From Pusillimonas sp. (lineage in GTDB: Bacteria > Pseudomonadota > Gammaproteobacteria > Burkholderiales > Burkholderiaceae_B), in NCBI RefSeq assembly GCF_029263785.1, contig NZ_JAJUFE010000006.1, forward strand, positions 1-64,000: a DNA stretch of 64,000 bases. The letters are read 5' to 3'. The notes beneath the pieces were generated by a model. It was not told where the DNA came from. It ran no database searches and was given only the letters and a program-made list of their open reading frames with translations. Shown piece after piece: positions 37,436 through 47,394 of the stretch. A program made the position numbers and the translations under genes. Each line of letters starts with the position of its first letter. Position 1 is the first letter of the stretch.

Positions 37436-39268
37436 ATGGGTGCTTACTTATTCATGAAGTCCGTCATGTTGGCTCTGTCACAAATTCCCGAATCCAAGCA
37501 GGTGCTGCTGAAGCAGCTCACCGAAGATCTAGATACGCAATCCCTGAGCTGGTTGTCCGGCTATTTCGCCGGTTTGGCAAGCCGCGCGCCCACCGGGCAA
37601 ACCGCCCAGAAAATTGCGTCCGTTGCGCCGGCCGTCGCAGCTGCGCCCCGCCCCCTGACCGTGCTGTACGGTAGCCAGACGGGAAACGCCAAACGTGTCG
37701 CCGAGGCGCTATACGAACAGCTCCGCTCTACCGGACTTGCGGCCCGTATCGTTCGCGCCGATCGTTACACCACGCGCGAGCTCAAGGACGAACAACTGCT
37801 TTATGTCGTGATCAGCACGCAAGGGGACGGAGAAGCTCCTGACGACGCTATCGGTCTTGTCGAGTTTCTGCATAGCCGCCGCGCTCCCAAACTTCCGTCG
37901 CTTAACTATGCCGTGCTGGGTCTGGGCGATTCAAGTTATCCGGACTTTTGCGGAATTGCCCGTCGGATTGACGAGCGCCTGGCCGAACTGGGTGCCACAC
38001 GCATTCACGATCTTGGCACAGCCGATCTGGATATTGACACCATTGCCAAACCCTGGAGCCAGAAGGCTCTGGAGCAGGCACGAGCGGTACTTCAACAGAA
38101 CGATCCCCAGCAGCCCAGCGCAAGCATCACCCCTTTGCATCCCAAGACCGGACGCTTCACACGCGAAGCTCCCTTCGAAGCAGAACTACTGCTGAATCAG
38201 CCTATCACTGCACCCGGCAGCGACAAGGATATTCGCCATATCGAGCTTTCTCTTGACGGCAGCCAGCTCACCTACCAACCGGGCGACGCGCTGGGGATCT
38301 GGCCTGTTCAGTCTGACGCTCTAGTCGCTGAAGTGCTGGAACTTCTTGCACTTGACGGCGAAAAGCCTGTCAGTGTCAACGACATTGAACACCCCCTCAA
38401 GGTGTGGCTTGGATCGCATCGGGAGCTTACGCAATTGACGCGCCCCTTCTTGCAGGCTCACGCCGAGCGCGCCAAAAGCGCAGAGCTTTCCCAATTGCTG
38501 CAACCTGACCAGTCGGACTCATTCCGAAAGTTTGTATCGACGCATCAACTTGCGGACGTATTGCGCAAGTACCCAGCAGCCTGGAGCGCGGAAGAACTGA
38601 TTCAGGGCTTGCGCCCGCTGGCCCCCAGGCTTTATTCCATCGCATCAAGCCAATCGGTAGTGGAAGACGAAGTGCACCTTACGGTCGCCAACATCGACTA
38701 CGAATTCGAGGGACATAGTCGTAGCGGTGCAGCGTCTGGCTTTCTGAGCCGCACTGCTGAAGGCGAACGCGTGCGCATATTCGTTGAAGAAAATTCCCGC
38801 TTCCGCCTGCCCGTTGATACCAGTCGAGACGTAATCATGATCGGACCCGGTACGGGAGTCGCGCCGTTTCGCGCCTTTGTCCAGGAACGCGCCAACCAAG
38901 GCGGTAAAGGACGTAACTGGCTTTTCTTTGGCAACCCGCATTTCGACTCTGACTTTCTGTACCAGACCGAGTGGCAGGCAGCCCTGCGCGATGGCCAGCT
39001 GGATCGGCTCGACCTGGCGTTTTCTCGCGACCAGGAGCAAAAACTTTACGTTCAGGATCGCATGCTCGAACACGCGTCGGATCTGTTCGAATGGATCCAG
39101 GCCGGCGCTTACGTGTATGTATGCGGCGACGCGAACCGAATGGCCAAAGACGTTCACGCCACCTTGCTGCGCATTGCGCAACAGGAAGGACGCCTTGACC
39201 CCGCCCAGTCCAAGCATTGGCTGGACGAGCTTGCCACCCAGGGTCGCTACGCCCGCGACGTGTATTGA
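37436..39268 (+). CDS. cysJ: NADPH-sulfite reductase flavoprotein subunit
   Basis: Transfers electrons from NADPH through FAD and FMN to CysI for reduction of sulfite to sulfide. The 610-residue protein carries an FMN flavodoxin domain with SQTGNA at residues 80-85, an FAD-binding domain with RLYSIASS and an NADPH domain with [12 protein letters not shown] and [13 protein letters not shown], ending RYARDVY as CysJ proteins do. The start is uncertain: ATG codons at 37436, 37454 and 37466 all lack a good Shine-Dalgarno. Fourteen bases separate it from cysI. Confidence 0.93.
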   Translation: MGAYLFMKSVMLALSQIPESKQVLLKQLTEDLDTQSLSWLSGYFAGLASRAPTGQTAQKIASVAPAVAAAPRPLTVLYGSQTGNAKRVAEALYEQLRSTGLAARIVRADRYTTRELKDEQLLYVVISTQGDGEAPDDAIGLVEFLHSRRAPKLPSLNYAVLGLGDSSYPDFCGIARRIDERLAELGATRIHDLGTADLDIDTIAKPWSQKALEQARAVLQQNDPQQPSASITPLHPKTGRFTREAPFEAELLLNQPITAPGSDKDIRHIELSLDGSQLTYQPGDALGIWPVQSDALVAEVLELLALDGEKPVSVNDIEHPLKVWLGSHRELTQLTRPFLQAHAERAKSAELSQLLQPDQSDSFRKFVSTHQLADVLRKYPAAWSAEELIQGLRPLAPRLYSIASSQSVVEDEVHLTVANIDYEFEGHSRSGAASGFLSRTAEGERVRIFVEENSRFRLPVDTSRDVIMIGPGTGVAPFRAFVQERANQGGKGRNWLFFGNPHFDSDFLYQTEWQAALRDGQLDRLDLAFSRDQEQKLYVQDRMLEHASDLFEWIQAGAYVYVCGDANRMAKDVHATLLRIAQQEGRLDPAQSKHWLDELATQGRYARDVY

Positions 39269-39282
39269 AAATCAGGAACAGC

Positions 39283-40986
39283 ATGACCACCCCGCTTTCG
39301 CATCTGGAACAAATCAAGGTAAATAGCCGCTACCTTCGCGGCACTATCGAGGAAGGCCTTGACGACCCGATTACCGGCGCCATCAGCGACGATGACAACA
39401 AACTCTTGAAATTTCACGGCAGCTATCAGCAGGACGACCGCGACGTTCGCGACGAACGGCGCAAGCGCAAACTTGAGCCTGCTTATTCGTTCATGATCCG
39501 CGCCCGCCTGCCTGGCGGCGTCGTGACCCCCGAACAATGGCTGCAGCTGGACCGGATCGCAACCACATGGGCGACCAGGGGGCTTCGCATAACGACGCGG
39601 CAGACTTTCCAGTGGCATGGAGTCGTCAAGCGGAATCTCAAGGCCACCATGCAGGCGATAAATTCCGCGATGACAACAACATTGGCTGCCTGCGGAGACG
39701 TGAATCGCCAGGTAGTCGGCGCGGTCAATCCCCATCTTTCCAGTCAGCATCGGCTTGTTCACGAGTGGGCTCAAAAATTGTCGGACCATTTTCTTCCCCG
39801 TACCGGGGCATACCATGAGATCTGGCTGGACGGCGAAAAAATCACCGCCGATCAAGACGAAGAGCCTCTGTACGGAACCACCTATTTGCCGCGCAAGTTC
39901 AAGATGGGCGTCACCATTCCCCCGCTGAACGACGTCGACGTTTTCGCCCAGGATCTTGGGCTCATTGCCATCGTGGAAAACGGAGAGCTTCAGGGTTTCA
40001 ACGTTGCAATTGGCGGCGGCATGGGCGCAACCCACGGAGATGCAAGTACCTATCCGCGCCTGGGCAGTGTCATTGGATTCGTGACGCCCGACAGGCTTAT
40101 CGCCACGGCCGAAGGTGTCGTGACGCTTCAGCGAGATCACGGCAACCGGATCGAGCGCCAGCATGCGCGCCTTAAATACACGCTCGATCATCTGGGTCTG
40201 GACTGGTTCAGGTCAGAACTTGAAGCTCGTATCGGATTCCACCTGGAACCTGCACGCCCATACCATTTTGACAACAATGGCGACCATTACGGATGGATTC
40301 AGGGCGAAGATGGCAAATGGCATCTTGGCCTGTACATCGAGTCGGGACGTCTGTGGGATGAAAACGGGTTGCAGCTGCTTACGGGCATGCGTGAAATTGC
40401 CCGGGTTCACACGGGCACATTCCACCTTACCTGCAACCAGAACCTGGTCATTGTCAACGTGAACGAGAAGGACAAGGCTCGGATCGACCAGCTCGTCAAT
40501 AAGCACGGACTGGACGGATACCGCAACCAGAGCGGCATACGACGACACAGCATTGCTTGCGTGGCATTGCCAACCTGCGGGCTGGCCATGGCAGAAAGTG
40601 AGCGTTATGCACCCGTACTGCTGCCCAAACTCGAGGCCCTGCTCGAACAGCACGGACTCAGGGACGCCCCCATCCTATTGAGGCTTTCCGGTTGCCCGAA
40701 CGGATGCTCCCGCCCTTACCTCGGCGAAATCGCCCTCGTTGGCCGGGCACCCGGCCGCTACGATTTGCGTCTGGGCGCTGACTTCACCGGCCAACGACTC
40801 AACACCCTGTACCGCGAGAATATTACCGAACCGGAGATCCTGTCCGCCCTCGACGCGCTATTTGCCGCGTATGCGACCGAAGGCCTGCCGGGTGAGCATT
40901 TTGGCGATTTTCTGATACGTAGCCAGGTGATCCCCCTACCTGATCAGCGCTTGATTCCTATCGTGCTCGAAGCGGCCCAGGCCTAG
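39283..40986 (+). CDS. cysI: Sulfite reductase hemoprotein subunit
   Basis: Reduces sulfite to sulfide using a coupled siroheme and [4Fe-4S] cluster. From the ATG at 39283 ([16 protein letters not shown] five bases upstream) it has 567 residues, the E. coli CysI length. The N-terminal segment [17 protein letters not shown] is characteristic. Cluster ligands are in [16 protein letters not shown] and [10 protein letters not shown], the C-x5-C and C-x3-C pattern. Pairing with cysJ and cysG makes the NADPH-dependent enzyme the likely complex rather than a ferredoxin-dependent one. Confidence 0.95.
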   Translation: MTTPLSHLEQIKVNSRYLRGTIEEGLDDPITGAISDDDNKLLKFHGSYQQDDRDVRDERRKRKLEPAYSFMIRARLPGGVVTPEQWLQLDRIATTWATRGLRITTRQTFQWHGVVKRNLKATMQAINSAMTTTLAACGDVNRQVVGAVNPHLSSQHRLVHEWAQKLSDHFLPRTGAYHEIWLDGEKITADQDEEPLYGTTYLPRKFKMGVTIPPLNDVDVFAQDLGLIAIVENGELQGFNVAIGGGMGATHGDASTYPRLGSVIGFVTPDRLIATAEGVVTLQRDHGNRIERQHARLKYTLDHLGLDWFRSELEARIGFHLEPARPYHFDNNGDHYGWIQGEDGKWHLGLYIESGRLWDENGLQLLTGMREIARVHTGTFHLTCNQNLVIVNVNEKDKARIDQLVNKHGLDGYRNQSGIRRHSIACVALPTCGLAMAESERYAPVLLPKLEALLEQHGLRDAPILLRLSGCPNGCSRPYLGEIALVGRAPGRYDLRLGADFTGQRLNTLYRENITEPEILSALDALFAAYATEGLPGEHFGDFLIRSQVIPLPDQRLIPIVLEAAQA

Positions 40987-40994
40987 GACGGGAC

Positions 40995-42455
40995 ATGGAT
41001 CTATTCCCCATTTTTACGAGCTTGAAGGGACGCCGGATTCTGGTCGTTGGTGGAGGTGCCGTAGCCGAACGCAAGGCCCGAAGTCTCCTTGCAGCCGGTG
41101 CCGAGGTATTGGCGGGCGCACCTGCGTTCAGTCGCGGCTTCTTGTCTTTAGCCGCCGAAGCACGCGTCGAACTTCTTCAAGAAGAATTCAACCCAGAGTG
41201 GCTGGACTCGGTGTGGCTGGTCGTCGCAGCGACCGATAGTCGCGAACTGAACCGGAGCATCGCGCAGTTGGCCGAAGAAAAGCGTCTTTTCATCAACGTC
41301 GTTGATGACCCGGAACTGTCTTCATTCCAGGTTCCTTCGATCGTCGACCGATCGCCGTTGGTCATAGCCATCTCCTCCTCCGGTACCGCACCCGTATTGG
41401 CACGACGGGTGCGCGAACGTATCGAGTCTCTTTTTGACCACTCCTGGGGAGCGCTGGCCCAGCTCGCAGCCCGTCATCGTAGCGCCATTCGCAGCCTGCG
41501 ACCCGGCTTGCAGCGTCGACGTCAATTCTACGATTGGCTGTTGGACGGCCCGGTCGCCTCGAAGTTGAGAGCCAATCGATCGGCTGATGCTGAGCGAGCA
41601 ATACTCCAGGAACTGTCCAGGCCCGAGAAGGCTCCCATAGGTGAGGTCCTGCTGGTTGGCGCCGGCCCTGGCGATCCGGGCCTGCTGACGCTGAAGGCAT
41701 TGCGTGCCCTCAACGAAGCCGACGTGATCTTGTACGACAGACTGGTCAGTGACGAAGTTCTGGAATTGGCGCGACGCGACGCGGAGCGCATTTTCGTGGG
41801 GAAAACACCCGGAGAGAATCACCACGCCACCCAGATGCGCATTCATGACCTGATGGTGCGCCATGCCAGAAAAGGGCAACGTGTCGTGCGCCTCAAGGGC
41901 GGAGACGCTTTCGTATTTGGTCGCGGGGGTGAAGAACTCGAACACCTGACAGCGCACGACATTCCTTTCCAGGTCGTGCCGGGCCTGACCGCCGGTCTGG
42001 CATGCACGGCCTATGCGGGCATACCACTGACGCATCGCGAGCACGCCCACTCTGTGCGCTTTCTTACGGCCCATAGTGCCAATCGCCCTGATCTGGATTG
42101 GAAATCGCTTGCCCAGCCAGGACAGACACTGGTCTTTTATATGGGGGTGAGCCAGATTGTAGACCTGCAGTCACAGTTGCTGAAACGCGGTCGAGCACCT
42201 GACACGCCATTCGCATTAATTGAAAATGGAACACGCTCACAGCAACGTGTACTGACAGGCCGGTTGTCCGAGCTGGCAAGTCTGGCCACGTACCACAGCT
42301 TTGTCGCACCATCTTTATTGGTGATTGGAGAAGTGGCCGCACTCGGAACCAAATTGAGCTGGTATGGTATGCATATCAACCATCTTGAGTCTTCCGAACA
42401 TGACAACCAGTTCCGACGCCCCCAAGACCGAACAGCGAACATCGCCCACGCCTGA
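40995..42455 (+). CDS. cysG: Siroheme synthase
   Basis: Multifunctional enzyme that makes the siroheme needed by CysI. The N-terminal half (about 1-210) is the NAD-dependent precorrin-2 dehydrogenase/ferrochelatase with [16 protein letters not shown]. The C-terminal half (about 215-465) is uroporphyrinogen III methyltransferase, with [33 protein letters not shown] and the [17 protein letters not shown] segment. At 486 residues it is slightly longer than E. coli CysG, with extra residues at the C-terminus that overlap the next ORF. Eight bases separate it from cysI. Confidence 0.95.
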   Translation: MDLFPIFTSLKGRRILVVGGGAVAERKARSLLAAGAEVLAGAPAFSRGFLSLAAEARVELLQEEFNPEWLDSVWLVVAATDSRELNRSIAQLAEEKRLFINVVDDPELSSFQVPSIVDRSPLVIAISSSGTAPVLARRVRERIESLFDHSWGALAQLAARHRSAIRSLRPGLQRRRQFYDWLLDGPVASKLRANRSADAERAILQELSRPEKAPIGEVLLVGAGPGDPGLLTLKALRALNEADVILYDRLVSDEVLELARRDAERIFVGKTPGENHHATQMRIHDLMVRHARKGQRVVRLKGGDAFVFGRGGEELEHLTAHDIPFQVVPGLTAGLACTAYAGIPLTHREHAHSVRFLTAHSANRPDLDWKSLAQPGQTLVFYMGVSQIVDLQSQLLKRGRAPDTPFALIENGTRSQQRVLTGRLSELASLATYHSFVAPSLLVIGEVAALGTKLSWYGMHINHLESSEHDNQFRRPQDRTANIAHA

Positions 42456-42816
42456 TCCGGGCAGTGACATATTGAGAGCGTTGCTGGGCCTATGGCAAGC
42501 CGCATTCGACAACCACGACGCCGAGGCCATTGCCGCCCTTTTCGCCCCTGATGTCCTGTTTCAGGGGCTGACCCCTCCCTTGCGATCCGGGCGCGATGCG
42601 GTACTTGACTATTACCGCAACGTTCCGCCGGGCACCACCGTACTCATCTCGAACATTGAAGCCATTTCCCTGACACCCGAGATTGTATCGGGCCATGCCC
42701 AGGTTACCTTCATCGAGGCTGATCGACGGCAACGGCCTGTGTGTCTTTCCATCACTGCTCAAAACTCCACTGGTCAGTGGCAGATCAAAAGCTACCATGC
42801 TTCCGGCGTGGCCTGA
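42400..42816 (+). CDS. NTF2-like / SnoaL-like small protein
   Basis: A 138-residue protein with a polar, low-complexity N-terminus of about 25 residues, then a cone-shaped NTF2-like fold pattern: helix [29 protein letters not shown] followed by beta strands to the end ([12 protein letters not shown]). Such domains occur in isomerases and in proteins of unknown role. It overlaps the end of cysG by 56 bases, and the ATG at 42364 would add 12 unconvincing residues. It probably shares the cys transcript. No function is assigned. Confidence 0.65.
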   Translation: MTTSSDAPKTEQRTSPTPDPGSDILRALLGLWQAAFDNHDAEAIAALFAPDVLFQGLTPPLRSGRDAVLDYYRNVPPGTTVLISNIEAISLTPEIVSGHAQVTFIEADRRQRPVCLSITAQNSTGQWQIKSYHASGVA

Positions 42817-42863
42817 TTTCTGTCCAACTGTCTCCCCATCGACCCGTTCCGGACCAACAGACT

Positions 42864-42902
42864 TTATATTAGCATTTACTAATTTAGTAATATCTAATAT
42901 AA
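42864..42902 (+). promoter_or_regulatory. 39-base palindromic operator, BigR/YgaV type
   Basis: Outer arms TTATATTAG and CTAATATAA (nine bases each) and inner arms TTACTAA and TTAGTAA (seven bases each) are arranged around a single central T at 42883. Only the three-base spacers between the arms fail to match. It ends 13 bases before the ArsR-family start and overlaps where the promoter must lie, which points to autorepression. AT-rich palindromes of this kind are bound by BigR-type regulators. Confidence 0.8.
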
Positions 42903-42915
42903 TGGGTTGAGCATT

Positions 42916-43221
42916 ATGAACGACAAAGATCTCCTTTTCTTTCAAGAAGGTGCCGCCAAGGCGGCTGCGATGTTGCGAGCTGTCGGCAATCCCAACCGGC
43001 TCTTATTGCTTTGCCTGTTGATCCAGCACCAGGAGCTGTCCGTCAGTGCGTTGCAAGCGCATGTGGGCCTAAGCCAATCCGCGCTATCTCAGCATCTGGC
43101 AAAGATGCGAGAAGAAGGACTGGTGACATATCGGCGCGAAGCCCAGACCCTGCACTATCGGATCGACAATCCGGATGTTGCCAAGCTTGTAGCTACGCTC
43201 AAGGAGATCTATTGTCCCTGA
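42916..43221 (+). CDS. ArsR-family persulfide-sensing repressor, BigR/SqrR/YgaV type
   Basis: A 101-residue winged-helix repressor (from the ATG at 42916; a TTG three codons earlier is possible). The recognition region VGLSQSALSQHLAKMREEGLV is typical of the group. Its only two cysteines fall in LLLLCLLI (helix alpha-2) and in the final EIYCP (helix alpha-5), the positions of the two thiols that form a polysulfide bridge in BigR and SqrR. The arsenic/cadmium metal-site motif ELCVCDL is absent. The neighbouring rhodanese gene and palindromic operator support a role in reactive-sulfur response. Confidence 0.87.
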   Translation: MNDKDLLFFQEGAAKAAAMLRAVGNPNRLLLLCLLIQHQELSVSALQAHVGLSQSALSQHLAKMREEGLVTYRREAQTLHYRIDNPDVAKLVATLKEIYCP

Positions 43222-43241
43222 ACTGAATGGGAGCCTTGACC

Positions 43242-43766
43242 ATGAACATGAAAACCCTTAACCCCGAAACGGCCCGCCAGCAACTGGAATCGGGCGCAGT
43301 GATGGTGGATATCCGGCCCTCCGACGAGTACGCTCGTGAACACATCGCGCAGGCGGTCAACATCCAGATTGAACAGCTTCCTCACCACCCGGGAATCAGG
43401 AATGCCCGGGCGGTGATTTTTCATTGCCGTTCGGGCAACCGTACACGAATGCTGGCGCAGGCACTTCAAGCCAGTGTCAAATGCGACGCTTACGTGCTCG
43501 AGGGCGGCCTGGACGCCTGGAAAAAGGCTGACCTGCCCGTGATCGCCGATCGATCGCAACCGCTCGAACTACAACGTCAGGTACAAATCGTTGCCGGCCT
43601 CATGATCGTCCTGGGTACGGCACTCGGAGTGCTGATTTCTCCGTGGTGGCTGCTGCTGTCCGGTTTCGTCGGACTAGGCCTGGTATTCGCCGGGGTGTCG
43701 GGTTTCTGCGGCCTCGCCCGGGTACTGCTGAAGATGCCCTGGAACAAACGGGCAATCAGCGCTTAA
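43242..43766 (+). CDS. Membrane-anchored rhodanese, YgaP-like
   Basis: Sulfurtransferase domain (about 1-105) with the active-site loop FHCRSGNRT, catalytic cysteine included, followed by two membrane helices (about 110-165, VQIVAGLMIVLGTALGVLI and WWLLLSGFVGLGLVFAG). From the ATG at 43242 it is 174 residues, the same length and architecture as E. coli YgaP, whose gene also follows an ArsR-type regulator (YgaV). The start is chosen over the ATG at 43227 because GGGAG precedes 43242. Its job is probably to handle persulfide sulfur at the inner membrane. Confidence 0.9.
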   Translation: MNMKTLNPETARQQLESGAVMVDIRPSDEYAREHIAQAVNIQIEQLPHHPGIRNARAVIFHCRSGNRTRMLAQALQASVKCDAYVLEGGLDAWKKADLPVIADRSQPLELQRQVQIVAGLMIVLGTALGVLISPWWLLLSGFVGLGLVFAGVSGFCGLARVLLKMPWNKRAISA

Positions 43767-43801
43767 AAAAAACGGCGCCTCGATACAGAAGCGCCGTTTT
43801 C
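43765..43801. terminator. Bidirectional rho-independent terminator
   Basis: AACGGCGC and GCGCCGTT form a stem with a 12-base loop, followed by T on the plus strand and by a run of eight T when read on the minus strand. It sits between the convergent rhodanese and bamC genes and can serve both. Confidence 0.85.
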
Positions 43802-43846
43802 ATATTGCCCAGGACCCGTAGCAGGTTCTGATACACAAAGTGCCAA

Positions 43847-44977
43847 CTACATGTTTTCGGCCAGCACGTTGATGATGCGCTTGGCAGTGTCGGACTGGTC
43901 AAGCTGCCCCGCCTGATCCAGTACGCTGACCACCGAGCTTCCACCCTGTTCGGCTACGTGAATCCTGTACACCTGGGCTTCGGCCGTACCCTTGCTGCCA
44001 AAGAGGCGTCCAAAGAAGTTGGGCTGTTCGATCTTGCGACCCGTGTCGGTATCAAGGTAACGTACGAAATAGTCACCGGCGGACCGATCGCGATCATCGA
44101 CCGAGAAACCGGCGCTATCGATGGCGACGCCGACACGGCGCCAAGCGCGATCAAACGATTCATTGAGGGTCAGAGACGCCTGATCTTCGGCAGGACGCTG
44201 AACCTGAACCCGATTGGGATCGGCCTCGGCCTGGGTCACCATCTGACGCGCACGCTCGATATCGGTACCCAGGAACACCATCAGACGCGCCAACATGGCC
44301 GCGTTCAGGCCAGGATCTTCCTTGCCCTCGATCCACCTGAAGCCGGTGTTGTCGGCCGTGGGCGTTTCGATCATCTGATCGTGACTGATGTAGATTTCGG
44401 TACGGCCGTTGACACGCTCAAGACGCGTGCGGAAGCGTTCGCGCTCGCCGCTGTCGAATACGGAGTCAAGAATACTGCCCAGCGCGCTCTTGATCCAGCC
44501 CTCTGGCACCTTGGCCCGATTCTCGGCCCAGTCGGTTTCGATCAGGCCGGCACGTGGGTTTTGCGAGTAGATGGTAAAGCCCTGCTCGCCCCAGAAATCC
44601 AGAACACGCGGGTAGACATCTTCGGCCGGCTGATCAACTACAAGCCACCGAAGGTTGCCGTCACGCATCACACGAACGTGATCGCTGGTGGGCAGGACAT
44701 TGCTCGACGCACCCGCTGCCTGTTGCTGCTGCATGTTCTGCGCATACTGACTGAAGGTGGTGGTGCCTTCGGGCGCACGATAATGGGCATTGCTTCCGGC
44801 CTGGGTGAGGTCGGGCGGTATGGCCAGCGGGTTGCCGGCACTTGGGGCTGTGCTGCGATAATCGACTGATTCTTCTTTGCCGGTGAGTTGATTCCAGGTA
44901 GAACAACCCGACAGCAGCACCAAACCCAGGCCTGCGGCCAGGGCGGCATAGCATTTATTTCTATGCATATTCAACAT
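43847..44977 (-). CDS. bamC: Outer membrane assembly lipoprotein BamC
   Basis: Lipoprotein of the BAM complex that inserts beta-barrel proteins into the outer membrane. From the ATG at 44977 (376 residues), a short leader MLNMHRNKCYAALAAGLGLVLLSGC ends in the lipobox LSGC, then an unstructured segment with VDYRSTAPS, as in BamC N-termini that contact BamD. Two helix-grip domains follow (about 100-215 and 255-370). An ATG three codons later is equally possible. The start is two bases after the dapA stop, and dapA-bamC is a conserved pair in proteobacteria. Confidence 0.9.
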   Translation of the reverse strand: MLNMHRNKCYAALAAGLGLVLLSGCSTWNQLTGKEESVDYRSTAPSAGNPLAIPPDLTQAGSNAHYRAPEGTTTFSQYAQNMQQQQAAGASSNVLPTSDHVRVMRDGNLRWLVVDQPAEDVYPRVLDFWGEQGFTIYSQNPRAGLIETDWAENRAKVPEGWIKSALGSILDSVFDSGERERFRTRLERVNGRTEIYISHDQMIETPTADNTGFRWIEGKEDPGLNAAMLARLMVFLGTDIERARQMVTQAEADPNRVQVQRPAEDQASLTLNESFDRAWRRVGVAIDSAGFSVDDRDRSAGDYFVRYLDTDTGRKIEQPNFFGRLFGSKGTAEAQVYRIHVAEQGGSSVVSVLDQAGQLDQSDTAKRIINVLAENM

Positions 44978-44979
44978 GT

Positions 44980-45882
44980 TTAGATTAAGCCCACGTTTTT
45001 CAACGAGCGACGCACCAGATCGTGATACTGCTCGTCCAGGGGGGTTAAGGGTAAGCGATAACCCAGCGAAGACAGCCCCATTTCGGCAACTGCCCACTTG
45101 ACGGGAATCGGGTTGGATTCAACAAATAATGTCTTGTTGAGCTCGGACAGGCGACCATTCAGTTCGCGCACCTTGTGCACATCGCCGTTGAGGGCGGCGG
45201 CGCATAGTTCGTGCATCAGGCGCGGCGCCACGTTGGCCGTCACCGAAATATTCCCGCTGCCACCCAACAGAATCAGGGCGGCGGCAGTGGGATCATCGCC
45301 ACTGAAGACCTGAAACGACGCCGGCTTCTGATGCAGCAGGCTGCCCAGACGGCCGATGTCACCGGTAGCATCCTTGAGCCCGATAATGCCTGGCACCTGC
45401 GCCAAACGCAGGATGGTTTCGTTGGACAGGTTGGCCACCGTTCGGCCGGGCACGTTGTACAGCACGACGGGCAGATCCACGGCTTCGGCCGACACCTTGA
45501 AGTGCTGATACATGCCCTCTTGGGTGGGCTTGTTATAGTACGGCACGACCGACAATCCGGCCTGCGCGCCAACGTTCTTGGCATATTGCGAAAGCTCGAT
45601 GGCCTCGTCGGTGGAGTTGCCCCCGATGCCTGCAATGACGGGAATACGCCCTGCTGAATGCTCGACTGCCACCCGAATCAGTTCGGCATGCTCTTCCATG
45701 CTGACTGTGGGCGATTCGCCCGTTGTTCCCACTACAACCAAGCCGTCCGTGCCTTCCTTGACGTGCCAGTCAATCAACTTTCGATACGCGTCGAAGTCCA
45801 GACTTCCGTCCGGATGCATGGGAGTGATCAGGGCGACCATACTGCCCTGAAACGTAGGTGTAGCGTTATCTGTGCTGGCCAT
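44980..45882 (-). CDS. dapA: 4-hydroxy-tetrahydrodipicolinate synthase
   Basis: Condenses pyruvate with aspartate semialdehyde in diaminopimelate and lysine synthesis. The 300-residue TIM barrel shows the threonine pair in GTTGESPT, the tyrosine/arginine in LYNVPGRT and the Schiff-base lysine in [14 protein letters not shown] lies upstream of the ATG. It works in the same pathway as lysC at the other end of the window. The gap of about 110 bases behind it probably holds its promoter. Confidence 0.96.
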   Translation of the reverse strand: MASTDNATPTFQGSMVALITPMHPDGSLDFDAYRKLIDWHVKEGTDGLVVVGTTGESPTVSMEEHAELIRVAVEHSAGRIPVIAGIGGNSTDEAIELSQYAKNVGAQAGLSVVPYYNKPTQEGMYQHFKVSAEAVDLPVVLYNVPGRTVANLSNETILRLAQVPGIIGLKDATGDIGRLGSLLHQKPASFQVFSGDDPTAAALILLGGSGNISVTANVAPRLMHELCAAALNGDVHKVRELNGRLSELNKTLFVESNPIPVKWAVAEMGLSSLGYRLPLTPLDEQYHDLVRRSLKNVGLI

Positions 45883-45990
45883 GATAGAAAAAGCTCCGGG
45901 ACAACCTGGGGAGCGAACCGTCTGAATAAACTATAACGTGCAAGTTTACCGGATAATCCGCCCCGGCATATTGCCCCGCAATGCGGTTTT

Positions 45991-46641
45991 TTACAAGAAC
46001 CAAGTGACAACAGCCTGCCCGAATGCCAACAGGGGTTTGAGCAGCATCCACAAGACTCCCGTCAGCATCAGGACAATCAGGATCATCAGACCATACGGCT
46101 CGAGCTTGGCGTATTTCCACGCCAGATGTGACGGGAGCAGGCTGAACACAATACGGCCTCCATCCAGAGGCGGCAATGGAAACAGGTTTAGCGCCATCAG
46201 TACAAGGTTGATCTGAATGCCGGCGAAGGCCATCAGAACCCAAAAATCATCAGGCGCTGCGCCGTTGACAATTAGCAGGCGCAACGAGACTGCCCACAAA
46301 ATTGCCATGACCAGGTTGGACGCAGGCCCGGCAAGAGCCACCCACAACATGTCTTTCTTGGGGTGGCGCAGGCGCCCCCAATCGACCGGCACAGGCTTTG
46401 CCCAGCCGAACAGCAAGCCGGCGCCGCCCAGCAACTTCGTGCTAAACAGCAGGAACAAGGGCACGGCAATTGTCCCGACGGGGTCAATGTGCCTGACCGG
46501 ATTCAGGCTGATGCGCCCGGCCTCATAAGCGGTAGGGTCGCCGAACATGCGGGCCACATAGCCGTGCGCGGCCTCGTGCAAGGTAATGCCGAACAAGACA
46601 GGCAAGGCGTAGACCGCAATGGTTTGAATCAGTGAATCCAT
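45991..46641 (-). CDS. Site-2 protease family membrane metalloprotease
   Basis: A 216-residue intramembrane zinc protease of the M50 group. The zinc ligands appear as HEAAH in TLHEAAHGYVARMFGD near the N-terminus and the aspartate in PLPPLDGGRIV, with AGPASNLVMA between, and about five hydrophobic helices. It lacks PDZ domains, so it is not RseP; this short type has no established substrate. It is on the same strand as dapA and YciO. Confidence 0.9.
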   Translation of the reverse strand: MDSLIQTIAVYALPVLFGITLHEAAHGYVARMFGDPTAYEAGRISLNPVRHIDPVGTIAVPLFLLFSTKLLGGAGLLFGWAKPVPVDWGRLRHPKKDMLWVALAGPASNLVMAILWAVSLRLLIVNGAAPDDFWVLMAFAGIQINLVLMALNLFPLPPLDGGRIVFSLLPSHLAWKYAKLEPYGLMILIVLMLTGVLWMLLKPLLAFGQAVVTWFL

Positions 46642-46728
46642 GGATAAGCAGAAGAGTGCCGGGCTACTTTACCCGGCACGGATGTAAGAAGTGAAGAGGT
46701 GATTGTACGACCGGAGACCCGGCGGGGG

Positions 46729-47355
46729 TCAGTCGAGCCCGAGTTCGGCCGGGTCGCCCCCGCCTCGCCGGACAACTTCGGGTTCGGTTCCGCTCAGATC
46801 AATGACCGTCGTTGGGGTAAGGGGGCAAGCACCGCCATCGATGACCGCTGCCAACTGATGACCATAACGATCAAAAATCTGCTGAGCGTCATTGAGCGGG
46901 TCATCTTCTCCCTCGGGGATGAGCGTCGTGGATATAAGCGGAGAAGCCGCCGCTTCAAGCAGATCGAGAGTGACCTTGTGGTTTGGCACGCGAATGCCGA
47001 TGGTTTTGCGCGAAGGATGCGAGACACGCCTGGGCACCTCTCGCGTGGCTTCGAGGATGAAGGTCCAGGGGCCCGGAGTGGCCAATTTCAGAAAGCGATA
47101 TTGCCGGTTATCGACCTTGGCAAAATGACCGATCTCGGCCAGATCACGACACAAAAGAGTGAGATGGTGACGTTCGTCCAGCCCACGCAGACGACGCAAG
47201 GCATCGGCAGCACTTTTATCGTCGAGCCGGGCGACGACCGCATAGCTGGAATCGGTCGGAACTGCGACGAGGCCGCCATCGGCAAGCAATTGAGCTGCTT
47301 GTTTCAACAGGCGGGACTGGGGATTCTGCGGGTGAACGACAAAAAATTGAGCCAT
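46729..47355 (-). CDS. YciO/YrdC/Sua5 family protein
   Basis: A 208-residue protein of the fold that makes threonylcarbamoyl-AMP for tRNA t6A. I use the ATG at 47355 (MAQFFVVHPQNPQ), which is the family start; the ATG at 47373 adds six residues. Motifs include AVPTDSSYAVV and ERHHLTLLCRDL, which match YciO rather than the KR/SK-containing catalytic set of TsaC/Sua5. It may therefore be a paralogue without the tRNA role. It begins 39 bases after the treY stop and may be read from the glucan operon. Confidence 0.85.
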   Translation of the reverse strand: MAQFFVVHPQNPQSRLLKQAAQLLADGGLVAVPTDSSYAVVARLDDKSAADALRRLRGLDERHHLTLLCRDLAEIGHFAKVDNRQYRFLKLATPGPWTFILEATREVPRRVSHPSRKTIGIRVPNHKVTLDLLEAAASPLISTTLIPEGEDDPLNDAQQIFDRYGHQLAAVIDGGACPLTPTTVIDLSGTEPEVVRRGGGDPAELGLD

Positions 47356-47394
47356 GAAAACGTATCCTATCATTCCGGGTGGTTGACAACGTAC

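Noticed and set aside
43958-44869. Plus-strand ORF of 303 codons
   Set aside because: Antisense shadow of bamC with no recognisable family.
45970-45990. CCGCAATGCGG followed by T6 as a terminator
   Set aside because: The loop would be a single base, and no plus-strand gene ends there.
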